From Vesta saturnalis (Eukaryota > Arthropoda > Insecta > Coleoptera > Lampyridae), in assembly GCA_036346205.1 (NCBI GenBank), contig JARFJB010001985.1, positions 157,501 through 221,500 of the forward strand: 64,000 bases of DNA, written 5' to 3'. The notes under the pieces were generated by a model. It ran no database searches and was not told where the DNA came from. It worked only from the letters and a program-made list of their open reading frames with translations. A program made the position numbers and the translations under genes. This document shows positions 1 to 11,542 of the stretch, piece by piece (position 1 is the first letter of the stretch; each line of letters starts with the position of its first letter).

Positions 1-740
1 GTAAAAAATAACTAGGTCATAAAATTAAATATTATTAAACTGCCTCAAAGATGACAAACCAGAACACTCTCTACGACGAAAGCTAACAATGAAATTTGCC
101 AGCCAAAAAACTGTTATACTAATAGCAGGCTTATGTTTATGTTTTAAAACACTAACGGATTTATTATGATGTATCTAGATGTTTCAATCGTATGTTAAGT
201 TTTTAACTGTGATTACTTTTACCACTTCGAAATTTTTCACAACTTTGGACAAAATTTGATTAAATTTTATTAAGTTTGTTTTTTTTTATTGTGACATTTT
301 TCATTGTTAGTCTTCCTCCGTTGGAAGGTGTTCTAATTTGTCATTTTTAGGGAGGTTTAATCTATTAGAATAACATTAAAAATTAGACCTTGCAGTTAGT
401 ATTTTCACATACGTTCCCTAACTATGATAGCTGGCCTATATTTGTGTTTTTAGGTTTCATGTATCTATTACACATTACAATTAATTTTCAAAAACTATTA
501 TCATTTACTGAAGACGATAACCATAATTGTTATTAAAACGTTCAACAGATATCATCGATGCTTTTTTAATAGTAACCTCAATATATTCTTGTAGATTATT
601 TTTGCCACTTAATCCATTCATTTTTTTTTGCTGAGGGGGTTTAAAACATTCTAGATGTTATTCCAACCATTTGATTACTATTTCAAATATAAAATTAATA
701 AAAAGAATAACTCATAAAAACAAATATTTTTAGTTTTCTT
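1..740. other. AT-rich non-coding leader with a dispersed repeat
   Basis: No coding potential is visible. Bases ~112-145 (AATAGCAGGCTTATGTTTAT and surroundings) followed by a TTTTTCACAACTTTGG stretch at ~231 recur in the same order near 27725-27790, so this stretch contains part of a dispersed repeat. It probably lies in an intron of the minus-strand peptidase-family gene, downstream of the exon at 5573-5700. Confidence 0.5.
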
Positions 741-2610
741 TTTTGTTAAACGTCCTAGGGTATCGAAACTTAATTGCGTAAAGCTTAGCAGCCGTAACGA
801 CGCAAAAAATAAAAAAAATGTGGTGCATACGAGTGTAGAACGAGAGCAAGGCACCAATATAAGAACGTTGAATAAATTGAAAGTGGTGAAAGGTAAGTTA
901 GTAATGTAAAGAATCGATTATGGGACATTTTCTAATAAGCGCAATCCAAAGTTTTAGTGGTGCATCATAGTGCACTCTATAGGCAAAAAATAAACTCATT
1001 TTTGTTAAAGTGGCCGGCTAGGGTAAGGAAACTTAATTTGTCCAAAACTGAGCAGCCGTAACAACGCAAAATAAAAAAAATGTGGTGCATAAGAGCGCAG
1101 AACGAGTGCAAACCAACACGTTCAATAAATTAAAAGCGGTCGAAGGCTATTTAGTAATGTTTAGAATCGATTATTCGACATTTTCACGTAAGTGCAATCC
1201 AAACTTTAACGGAGCACAATAACGCACTGAAATGCAAGCTATAGGTAAAGAAGAAACTCATTTTTGTTAAAGGGGGGGGGGGGGGACTAGTGTATGAAAA
1301 CATAATTTGCCCAAAGCTTAGCAGCTATAACGAATCGAAAGAAAAAAAAGGTGGTGCATAAGAGTGCAGAACGAGTGCAAACCAACAACAAAAACGTTCA
1401 ATAAATTAAAAGTAGTCGAAGGCTGGTTAGTAATGTTCAGAATCGATTATTCGACATTTTCTGGTAAGTGCAATACAAACTTTAGCGTTACATAATAATG
1501 CACTATACGTGCAAGCTATACGTAAAAAAAAACTCATTTTTGTTAAAGTGGGGGGCTAGTATATGGAAACGTAATTTGTTTAAAGCTTAGCAGCTGTAAC
1601 GACTCGAAAGGAAAAAAATGTGGTGAATAAGAGCGCATAACGAAAGGAAACCAACAACAGAAACGTTCAATAAATTAAAAGCGGTCAAAGACAATTTAGT
1701 AATGTTCAGAATCGATTATCCGACCTTTTCTCGTAAGTGAAATCCAAACTTTAGCGGTGTACAATAACGCAGTAGAAGTGCAAGCTATAGGTAAAGAAGA
1801 AACTCATTTTTGTTAAAGTGGGGTGAACGGGGGGCTAATGTATGGAAACGTAATTTGTTCAAAGCTTAACAGCTGTAACGACGCAAAAGAAAAAAGATGT
1901 GCTGCACAAGAGTGCAGAACGAGTGCAAACCAACAACAAAAACATTCAATAAATTGAAATTGGTCGAAGGCTAGCTAGTAATGTTCAGAATCGATTATTC
2001 GAAATTTTCTAGTAAGTGCAATCCAAACTTTTAGCGGTGTATAATAACGCAATATAAGTGCAAGTTATAGATAAAGAAGAACCTCATTTATGTTAAAGCG
2101 GAGGGGCTAGTGTGTGGAAACGTACTTTTTCCAACGCTTAGCAGCCGTAACCTCGTAAAAGAAAAAAATCTGGTGCATAAGAGCGCCGAACGAGTGCAAA
2201 CCAACAACAAAAACATTCAATAAATTGAAATTGGTCGAAGGCTAGCTAGTAATGTTCAGAATCGATTATTCGAAATTTTCTAGTAAGTGCAATCCAAACT
2301 TTTAGCGGTGTATAATAACGCAATATAAGTGCAAGTTATAGATAAAGAAGAACCTCATTTATGTTAAAGCGGAGGGGCTAGTGTGTGGAAACGTACTTTT
2401 TCCAACGCTTAGCAGCCGTAACCTCGTAAAAGAAAAAAATCTGGTGCATAAGAGCGCCGAACGAGTGCAGCCAACAACAAAAACGTTCAATAAATTGAAA
2501 GTGTTCGAAAACTAGTTAGTAATGTTCAGAATCGATTATCCGACATTTTCTGGTAAGTACAGTCAAAACCTTTAGTCGTGCGTGGTAAGTGAAAGTTGTA
2601 AGTAAAAAAG
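741..2610. repeat. ~270 bp tandem satellite array, about 7 units
   Basis: The phrase TTTTGTTAAA starts successive units near 741, 1000, 1262, 1537, 1808, 2088 and 2358, giving periods of about 258-280 bp. Each unit carries the same landmarks in order: an AGCAGCCGTAACGACGC-like block, GGTGCATAAGAG, AACGAGTGCAAACCAAC, AACGTTCAATAAATT, and TTCAGAATCGATTATTCGA. Units diverge at the left and become more alike to the right; the segments ~1919-2199 and ~2190-2469 look identical at a 271 bp offset, indicating a recent duplication. A run of about 15 G lies at ~1270. The array stops inside the LINE relic that follows. Confidence 0.92.
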
Positions 2611-3090
2611 GAACGTGTCCAGTATGTTCTCTTTGTACACCTACCCATCCATTCATATCTCCCAACATCACTACTCTTTTGGTTGGCCTGCATACGTTCA
2701 ACACGTTATCTACATCATTCCAGAAGTTCTGACACACTTGGTCTCTTATCTCCATTAACTGGTTTAGAGCATCACATGATCAAAATTTTTCGAAATTCCA
2801 CTTTCAGTCTAATCCACATTACCCGGGGGGATACCAATTCGCGGTTACATTTTTTCGCTCTTTCACTCACGATCACTCTAACTCCTTTAGCGCCAGGCAT
2901 TTCAGTCTCAACTCCTAACCATTCCTACAGCATCCTTTCCTTTGCGCTTCGTCCCTGATAAACACAACAATATTATGCTGCCTTTCATTCATTACATTCG
3001 CAATTTCAAATTCTTTACCATGCATACCTCTAACATTCCACGTACCAAGTTGCCATTTTTTTCTTGCACTGTCGTCAGCAACGAGGTCTG
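2516..3090 (-). pseudogene. LINE endonuclease (EEP/APE-type) relic
   Basis: Reading the minus strand from ~3090, the opening of an endonuclease/exonuclease/phosphatase domain appears as LGTWNVRGMHGKEFEIANV, followed in other frames by VRVIVSERAKK, VMWIRLKV, and, in the open stretch 2516-2755, FWNDVDNVLN then VVMLGDMNGWVG, which holds the conserved GD.N motif. Such domains nick target DNA for non-LTR retrotransposons. At least two frameshifts and several stops separate the blocks, and no reverse transcriptase follows, so this is a 3'-truncated dead copy. The clade is uncertain; it resembles the endonucleases of craniofacial-development-protein-2-like LINE ORFs. Confidence 0.75.
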
Positions 3091-4155
3091 TCTGTTTCGA
3101 CCTTCATCACTATTTATAGCCAGGTGGATCTGAGGTATTGGTGTAGTTGTTTTTAGTAATTAATTAGAAGGCTGGTTACTAGCCAAATCGTGCCCCGTAC
3201 GATGCATCAATTCCTTCTAACGGTATTGTCCTACTACCGGGCAGTGCTGGCATTTATTTACGCTACTGTCTCGACAAGAAAGGAAGTCACAAGTAGAAAT
3301 CGAGACAAAAAGAAGAAAGATACAAACATAATATAAATGTTTATGCTTACTGTATATATACTTTTTTAATTAATTTAATTTTAATCACATCGTATTTAGA
3401 TTAAATTAGATTGTTCCCCTGCTACTTACCGGACATGCTGTTATTTATTTGAGAACAAAGAAATTTAGTTATTTTTAATTTATATTTTCGATTACGAATT
3501 AGATGTAGTTATTTGTTTATTTAATTATTTATATTTATTTGTGTTTTTTATTTATACTTTGAATTTCATTTAAGCTAACAAAATGAATATTCTTAAAACA
3601 ATGATTGTGTCTGGATTTGTTGTTGAATTGCAATTATGCAGGTAAATATATTAAGCATGTAACGACCGCTTATTTCAATCTTAAGAGCTGTACATTTTTA
3701 TGATTCACATTTGGTATGTCTTGTTCTTTATCCCACTGTTACAAATACGTATTTATGATTTTTCGTATACGCTCGCGTTACAGTTGGATAAAATAAGTGA
3801 TTTCATTGGTATATTTTTATTGTTATTGTGAAATATTTACGTGTTTTAGTTCAAATTTTAGACAAAAGGGTGTTGTTTGCGCTTTAAGTTTACTTTACGA
3901 TTATATGAATTTTAACAATCGTAGCCGACATGGATTTGAAGGAACCGTACTGTTTATAGCAATTCAGTGCTATAGCAATCCTAAATACTATTTACGCGCC
4001 TTTTTTATTTGTGTATCTATAGAGCCATTTCACACGTTAATAAAATTGTACTGGTTACATTATTATTATTATTTTTGTTTATTACTATTCAAACCGTTGG
4101 TTTATAAAAACTCACTCTTTAACAGTAAGCAATATTTATTTTCTTTCGGTTCCTA
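3091..4155. other. AT-rich stretch, no gene seen
   Basis: No protein similarity recognised. An open stretch at 3797-4156 translates to low-information, hydrophobic residues and has no neighbours supporting it. The right end (CTTTCGGTTCCTAG) looks like a splice acceptor leading into the transposase relic that begins at about 4156, so part of this may be the 5' half of that element. Confidence 0.4.
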
Positions 4156-5138
4156 GCGGGTCGAGTGTATAAAGCAAGATATCCTGACCGGGAGCGTCAT
4201 CCAAGGGCAGAACCAGTAAAAAATCTGTTAGAAAAATTTATTGCAACAGGAAGAGTTCAGTATCGTGAAAACAAGGAAAGAACTCAACCTGCGTCGAACG
4301 AAGGTAATCACTCAATATTTTAATTGCAGTAATCGAAAATCCCCATACGAATACACGACAACTCAAAAGAGATGTTCAAGTAAGTAGAACATCTGTCAGA
4401 AGAATAATTAAAAGAAAAACATCACATCCAACTACATTAAGATGTCAAGGACACCGATTTCCAAAACAAGATTAATTTTTGCAATGGGGCAGAACAAAAG
4501 TTAAATGGTAACGTGCAATTTTTTGGTAAAATAATGTTTACAGACGAGTGTACTTTCTACCGCAATCGATTTTATAACCAGCACAATTTTCATTATTACT
4601 CAAATGAAAAATTTCATTATTTCCGAGTTCATAGTCAAGAGAAATGATCGATTAATATTTGGGCAGACATATTCGGTACTTCAGCTGCTGGTCCCTTTTT
4701 CTTGGACGGTATTCTAAATTCGAATTTGTACTTGAATTTCCTCGATAATAAATTATTTGGACTCCTTGATGATGTACCGCTCGCTCAAATTACGGACAGG
4801 TATTTTCAGCAAGACAGGGCACCATCACACCGTGCCCTTGTAGTAAGTGAATGACTTAATAATGCATTTGTTGGAAAGTGGATAGGAAGAGATGGACCAA
4901 CACGATGACAAGCGAAATGTTCAGATTTTTCTCCGCTTGATTTCTTTTTGTGGAGGTCAAGGAAGCACTACCAACCACTGCGGATGATATGAAAAATAGA
5001 ATCCGAAACGATTTTGAAACTATCAATCCAGTAATGTTAAAAATTCTTTTCGTCGTAGAATTTTTTTGTGTTGGTGTTTTTCTACTTAATAAATCATGTG
5101 CATCGTTTGTTGTTCATTTTCCACGGGTTACCATATAA
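4156..5138 (+). pseudogene. Mariner-family transposase relic, DD41D spacing
   Basis: DDE transposase of the IS630/Tc1/mariner group, which cuts and pastes DNA into TA sites. The N-terminal helix-turn-helix of the DUF4817 type is visible as YPDRERHPRAEPVKNLLEKF at ~4175. The catalytic core shows IMFTDECTFYRNRF (first Asp, ~4530), YFQQDRAPSHRALVVSE (second Asp, ~4817) and SDFSPLDFFLW (third Asp, ~4935). By codon count 41 residues lie between the second and third Asp. Stops interrupt it at ~4644, ~4853 and ~4906, with further frame breaks between ~4320 and 4500. A possible right end CGCCCTGTA lies at ~5520. Certainly inactive. Confidence 0.88.
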
Positions 5139-5572
5139 TATAAACTAAAAATAGAAAAACCCTTCAAATTGATCAGTGAAATTAAAAGAAATCTACCGAA
5201 GATAGATGCTGGCAAATTTATATCATTAGAAAGGTAAAAAACTCCCGCATTTGACACAAAAATGGAAAAATCTAAATTGACAAAGTAATTTCTCTAAATG
5301 CAAGAAGAACTCGGATTTGACCGTCCCGTCTACGCTAGTGCATTTCATGTCTAGTGACATCACAGTGTCATGGCCTGTAAGAATGACAAATTGTGGCTAA
5401 ACGATTCGTTTTAAGTACCATGTGCGATACATAAAATCTCACTAGAATTGACCAAGAAATCCAAATATGTAATGATATACAGAGGATTCCGTTTAAAAAA
5501 ATGCAACTTTGACATAAATCGCCCTGTATACTGTTTCAAAGCATGTAAATTATAATGAAAGGTAATACTTAC
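5139..5572. other. Intron sequence next to host exon
   Basis: No gene seen. An outward-facing CGCCCTGTA at ~5520 resembles the tips of CAGGGTGT-type mariner relatives found elsewhere in the window; if it is a transposon end, the element stops about 45 bp from the splice donor of the host exon at 5573-5700. Confidence 0.4.
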
Positions 5573-5700
5573 CCACTTTCAACGTCGTATACAATATATT
5601 GCGCCAGATACGAATGTCGAAATAATTTTTGTACATTTTGTGCGAGCAGTAAATATTTGTGGTCGGATGAAAGTTGAAACCGTGCAGGATTTAACCGTGT
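5573..5700 (-). CDS. Internal exon of a DPP4-family (DPP4/6/10-like) gene
   Basis: The 128 bp exon encodes 42 codons plus two bases. The peptide begins TRLNPARFQLSSDHKYLLLA and continues QNVQKLFRHSYLAQYIVYDV. This is the first-blade region of the N-terminal beta-propeller of dipeptidyl peptidase IV family proteins (SPDxKYxLLxxNVxxxxRHSYxAxYxIYDV pattern). Members are type II membrane serine peptidases, or catalytically dead ion-channel partners such as DPP6/DPP10; this exon cannot say which. On the minus strand the acceptor is TTGTTATTTTCAG and the donor is GG|GTAAGT. It joins in phase 0 to the exon at 21828-21922, completing MSNQTY-TRLN. The next exon downstream is not in the window. Confidence 0.92.
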
Positions 5701-6389
5701 CTGAAAATAACAATAGTTTATTAGCTGAACTAATCTAAAATAATGAATTCATTTAAACGCTACTAATACGATATTATAACCGTAAATTTTCATATAAACG
5801 TGCATATGCAAATATGTACCTAACATTGATTTTAATAATAAATGGTCTCGTTTTTTTTTACGTTGAAACGTAACAGTACATATTGTATAGATGAAAACTG
5901 ATTTAAAATGTAAATGTTTTACATTCATATTTTATTTATTTACTCTTGTCAACATAAACTCAAAGGAAGAGAAACTCAGTACGATATAAGTACGGTTACC
6001 GGGTATACATGTACAAGGGGAACTAACTACAAGTAAAATGTTTTTTCGATGATTTTTTTCCTTTTTTCAACGTAATATACTTTAATTATAATGTTCAGGA
6101 TGGTTCAAATTGGGCACTTCTGCAGAGTAACCATGAGAGCATTAAAAATGTAATCTAGCATTCACTACCATTTGTTGCCTTTTGTTTTAACGATGGAGAT
6201 GTTTTTCGAAAGCCGCCGAGTCTTGAAATCTTTCATAACTTATTTTAAAAGATATCGAAAATCGCTAAAGAAACTTTTTGCATAAAATTGTATCTAAGAT
6301 TTAGTGACGCACTCTGCTTTGGTATTATTCTACGCGGAATAAGACAAATTTGTGTTTTTTCCAAAGAGAACACCTTCATATATGTTGTT

Positions 6390-6390
<1 letters not shown>
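5701..6390. other. Intron sequence, no feature recognised
   Basis: AT-rich DNA immediately upstream of the host exon (minus strand), holding the branch-point and polypyrimidine region near 5701-5740. I see no transposon coding remnant or RNA gene here. Confidence 0.5.

Positions 6391-6452
<62 letters not shown>
6391..6452. repeat. (TA)n microsatellite
   Basis: About 30 uninterrupted TA units. It abuts exactly the terminal inverted repeat of the mariner that follows, whose insertion site is TA. Confidence 0.98.
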
Positions 6453-6454
<2 letters not shown>

Positions 6455-7257
6455 CTGATGCATAAGTAATGGCGTTTTTTTTTAATTTAATGGTTGGCTC
6501 TGAAATAACAAAATTTTGATTACTCAATATTCAGCTTGTCAGATAGTTAGGAGTTCTGTCATATAGTGTGTTTACTTTTGTATTTCGTTCTTAATTGTTA
6601 AAGTTTAACCTTATTATAATGGAATGTCAAGTAGCCAAAAACCAGCATTACCGACATTATCTTTTTTTTGCGTTTAATCGAGGTTTCTAAGCCAGTGAAG
6701 CTGCTCGTGAGATTTGCGATGTTTACAGTGGCGCAAAACTGGTTTAAACGTTTCAAATGCAGAATTTTCGACCTTAATGGTATGGATCGTTCAGGGCGTA
6801 CTGTTAGGTTCGATGAAGAGCGATTGAATCAACTTCTTCATGAAAATTCACGCCAATCAACTAGGAAGTTGGCCCAGGAAATGGAATGTGACCAATCAAC
6901 GATATGTCGACATCCGAAATCCTTAGGAAAAGTTCAGAAATTTGGCGCTTGGATTCCTTATGTTTTGAGCGAGAACAACAAAAACCTTCCACAATTTACA
7001 CAGGATTGCTCGCTCAGAATCGTGTTACTCATGGTCACAATCAGAGGTTCCTCTACCGAATCGTTACCGGCGACGAGCAGTCGCTAAGCCCCAATTAACA
7101 AGCGACGCCTAGAGCGAAACAAGATCTTCACTCTCGAAAGAGACGATGTTATGCGTTTGGGGGAACTGGGAAGGTATCATTCACTATGAATTGCTCGGGC
7201 GTAATCAAACAGTCAATGCAGAGCTATATGTTGAACAAATAAATCGCCTCTACGAAG
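6453..7257 (+). pseudogene. Mariner (DD34D-type) element, 3'-truncated relic
   Basis: The left terminal repeat GGCTGATGCATAAGTAATGG follows a TA, like mariner ends of the Hsmar1/cecropia-like kind. A start at 6619 opens MECQVAKNQHYRHYLFFAFN, and decayed frames keep the two helix-turn-helix parts: FNRGF.ASEAAREICDVY, then QNWFKRF, GRTVRFDEERLNQLL, STRKLAQEMECDQST, SLGKVQKFGAWIPYVLSE. The first catalytic Asp survives in RIVTGDEQS at ~7065. Past that only a fragment (YELLGRNQTVNAELYVEQINRL pattern, split here) remains before the (TA)n-(CA)n-(TA)n tract, so the second and third Asp and the right terminal repeat are lost. Multiple frameshifts. Confidence 0.88.
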
Positions 7258-8579
<1,322 letters not shown>

Positions 8580-8580
8580 T

Positions 8581-8581
<1 letters not shown>

Positions 8582-8649
<68 letters not shown>
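8582..8649. repeat. (TA)n microsatellite
   Basis: About 33 TA units beginning a few bases after the right end of the fold-back element. Confidence 0.97.
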
Positions 8650-8652
<3 letters not shown>

Positions 8653-8734
8653 CAGGGGGAGTTTCCTTGACCAAAAATAAGAAAGAAAGTTCCTATGAAC
8701 ATATGTCCTCCGAAAATGCTTCGTTTCGGAGATA
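8650..8734. other. Short spacer between elements
   Basis: Non-coding sequence between the (TA)n tract and the TA that precedes a CAGGGTGT end at 8735. Confidence 0.4.
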
Positions 8735-8908
8735 CAGGGTGTTAAGATATAAAGAAAATACTAGTTTTTTACTAATACCTGGAGAACCCTGATTCCGTTT
8801 TTTTTTTAAATTTGGTACGTTTGTTTATAAGAACGGTAGACATCTTCTGACGTAATTTGATTTATTTTATCTATTCCATCGGGGTCCGGGGACTCACTCC
8901 TGTTGATA

Positions 8909-9096
8909 TTAATAAGTAAAAATATGAGACACCACTGATTTTTCTTGGATTTCATTATCTTTTCTAATTATACGATTAAAAGAACAACTTTTTTGTCTCT
9001 TTACTTTTTTCAATATCTTGCTTCGTTTTCGAGCAAAAAATTAATATCCTTTTCTATGCACATTCCTAAGGGAAGTAGAAACAAAAATAGAAATTC
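8909..9096 (+). repeat. Left inverted arm of the composite mariner
   Basis: Complementary to 12690-12878; contains TTTTTTGTCTCTTTACTTTT and TTCGTTTTCGAGCAAAAAAT. A shorter direct copy lies at ~11390-11465. Confidence 0.9.
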
Positions 9097-9225
9097 AATG
9101 TTTCAGTTATTTACTAATCAACTTTAACAAATTATGGTGTGCTGAATTTGCGGCTAAAAATGAAAGTTTCTGCGCATGACGTCACGCGCGGATCAAAACA
9201 TTGCACGTTGCTATCACAGTATTAT

Positions 9226-10237
9226 CAAGGAGTATATAATAAGAAGAGGCGCAATCCTTCGATTTTAAGCGTAAGCAAGAAAGTTCCCGGCCGTTAGGAT
9301 GTTTTCGTGGATCCCTCTACACATCAGGGAACCGAACTAATCTTAATCTAAGTAAAGAACCATTTACAGATAACATCAAAGATTTATTTCAATTGTTAAG
9401 CAGCATTGTTGTCAGCTGTACTTTTATTTTAAGTTTTTAAATGACTTCATAGTACCTGAATATTATTACCTGCACCACTCCTTGCCCGCACATAAAACAA
9501 AAGTCGTATTATAACAATGAATACCTGCACCTTTTCTTTCTTCTTTAGCGTTGAAAATATTCATATTTATTTAAAAAATACATTTCTTATTGAACGATTT
9601 TAATTAATGGCCAATTATGTATATGTGCACTTATAATAAGTTGCAATAAAAGGGAAATTCAATTTTTTTATTTTCAATATGTTTAAAAATTAATTCTGAC
9701 TGAAAAAAGGTTAATTAGAATCGGACAAACCCGCGAATGAACCTGCTCGTACAAACATAACTACATGTTATCAATCAGACGAATTTTCAAGTAGTTAACA
9801 ATTCTGCATAAACTGGTTTTTCTATTCCTGTGGGAAATAAATTATTTTTATTGTTATATAATCGTAATTTACATAGATAAGTATTTTTATTGATTTTCCA
9901 GTAAGCAAGAAAATCACAATTATATTTTTAATACCTGTAATAAAGTAAACACGAGGTGCTAATATGCGCTTAAATTGTACAAATACGTCAAAATGTTTGA
10001 TTAGTTAGCCCACTGAAATAAATCACAAGTATCGCAGAAAGGATATTCGGCAATATAGCATCAATGAAGCACCCAGCAGGTAAACCAAATCTTGTTTTTC
10101 AACTACTTGCTAAAGCAAACTACTTTCCGTAACCACCCGTTTATAATTTATTAGAGAAAATTCGATTAGGCAACCCAACATACGCCTATTACACAAAATC
10201 CTATACAGTTGCGCCTCTTCTTATTATATACTCCTTG
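9226..10237. mobile_element. Inner 1.0 kb element with 29 bp inverted repeats
   Basis: CAAGGAGTATATAATAAGAA followed by GAGGCGCAA at 9226-9254 is exactly complementary to 10209-10237. Flanks GTATTAT (9219-9225) and GTATTGT (10238-10244) could be a 7 bp target duplication with one change. It contains no coding sequence I recognise. Superfamily unassigned; hAT and P-type elements make 8 bp duplications, so this needs other copies to resolve. Confidence 0.72.
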
Positions 10238-10306
10238 GTATTGTTTAAAAAGTTACGTTGATCTGGTGGTGTATATCAGTATTTGTGTATTTAGTCTGTT
10301 ATCAAT

Positions 10307-10461
10307 ATGCCGGCATGTGCTGTATCTAAGTGCAGTAATTACTACAAGAAGACAAAAGGAAGTGATGTAAAATACTTTAGGTTTCCTAAAGACGACCATT
10401 TATCCAAATGTTGGATAACTGCTTTCCGGCGGGAAGACAAAATAAATTTAACACATTTTAG
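10307..10461 (+). pseudogene. THAP zinc-finger exon of P-like transposase
   Basis: The exon begins MPACAVSKCSNYYKK, with the first two zinc-binding cysteines of the C2CH THAP finger, and continues VKYFRFPKDDHLSKCWITAF, matching the FHxFPkD...W..A..R core. THAP domains bind transposon ends in P-element transposases. The reading frame reaches LTHF and then a plausible donor TTTTAG|GTACC at 10461; the canonical I-C-S-x-H-F close of the finger is shortened, so the fold may be damaged. It lies about 70 bp after the inner 1.0 kb element, which therefore sits in its promoter or 5' leader. Compact exon with a good start codon; confidence in the domain is high, in function low. Confidence 0.85.
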
Positions 10462-10625
10462 GTACCTACTTCATGTTATAAGATTTATAAAATGTAAAAA
10501 ATGTAATTGTTGCATAAATTATTGACATTAATACTAGCAGTTTTTAGATTTGAAAAATATATTCAAACTCTTAGGTTATTACTTAAACCATTATTGTAAT
10601 TTTAGCTTGCATCTGCTCGTTACAG

Positions 10626-10838
10626 CTTTCCAATCGAAAAGCTATATTGGAAGTACTTGTTAATAACACACTTGCAAAATTACCTTCAACAATTAAAATT
10701 CCTCGCGAAGTGTTACAATGTTTAGCTCGAGCTCGAACTTATATAAGACTTCGAGATCTGAACAAAAAAATCAGTTTAGGAAATTGTAATAGAAAGCTTA
10801 CTCGAAAAATGTCAAAATTAAGTAACACAAAAATATAG
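10626..10838 (+). pseudogene. C-terminal exon of P/THAP transposase
   Basis: After an acceptor-like GTTACAG the frame reads LSNRKAILEVLVNNTL and later VLQCLARARTYIRLRDLNKK, ending in a basic tail and a stop at 10836-10838. The R-x-R-T-x-I-R-x-R-x-L-N pattern is one I associate with the extreme C terminus of insect THAP-containing transposases; I am moderately sure. Nothing that could be the catalytic domain lies between it and the THAP exon, so the element is non-autonomous. Confidence 0.55.
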
Positions 10839-11389
10839 ATTGATTGTATTGATAATTTGGTACATTTATATGTTGTATTATAAATAAATAAATGGTTAAA
10901 GATTAGCTACAGTTTAATAAACATTTAGTAACAGTAGTTATAATTTTTATAAAAAACAAATATTTTTTTGGATTATTGCAGCCAATTACTTACTTCTTTA
11001 ACGAAACAATTATTATTATTCAGTTAACACAAGTACATATTTAAAGTAATATAAAAAAATATTTGTCACACCCGTGGGTTTTAAAAAAGTATTAATTTAT
11101 ATTAATATTAATACTTTAATTAATAATTAGTTATAATGAATGCCATGTGGAACTGAGAATATTTATATATAAAAATAATTCTGCATCTACCACTAGATAA
11201 AGTCTTGTTGAGTAATAGCCTATATTGACGCCCGTATTGCATGCGTTTATGCTCCTCGAATGTTCCGCACGTGACGTCATCTCACTAGAGTGAGACATAC
11301 GCGATATGCGCATCAGCACACCATAATTTGTTACACTATGACTTTAACAATACATTTGAGGGAAAAACAAAGTAACAGCTAATTATATG

Positions 11390-11465
11390 ATTAAAGATAC
11401 AACTGTTTCGTCTCTTTACTTTTTTTGGTATCTTGCTTAGTTTTCGAGCAAAAAATTAATAGGTT
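11390..11465 (+). repeat. Extra direct copy of the mariner left arm
   Basis: About 75 bp ending TTTTCGAGCAAAAAATTAAT, repeated in the same orientation at 8970-9045 and in the opposite orientation at ~12745-12820. It lies just right of the nested P/THAP element. Confidence 0.85.
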
Positions 11466-11542
11466 AAGTGTGTGATTTTAATAAGTGCTTAAATTGTGTA
11501 TTGGACAATTCTTGCTTGTCAAAATTAATTACAAATAGTGAA

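Larger units (their letters stand above)
9125..11333 (+). mobile_element. P-like THAP transposon, internally deleted, nested
   Basis: Terminal inverted repeats TAACAAATTATGGTGTGCTG at 9125-9144 and its complement at 11314-11333 are perfect over 20 bp. Both ends carry the palindrome TGACGTCA just inside (9177-9184 and 11272-11279). Inside are a THAP zinc-finger exon (10307-10461) and a C-terminal exon (10626-10838) of a P-superfamily-type transposase; the catalytic RNase-H portion between them is missing. I cannot find a clean 8 bp target duplication. The left subterminal region is interrupted by a further inverted-repeat element at 9226-10237. Confidence 0.72.

Noticed and set aside
3797..4156. 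119-codon plus-strand frame upstream of the DD41D relic.
   Set aside because: Low-information hydrophobic translation, no similarity, ends at a probable splice acceptor; more likely non-coding.
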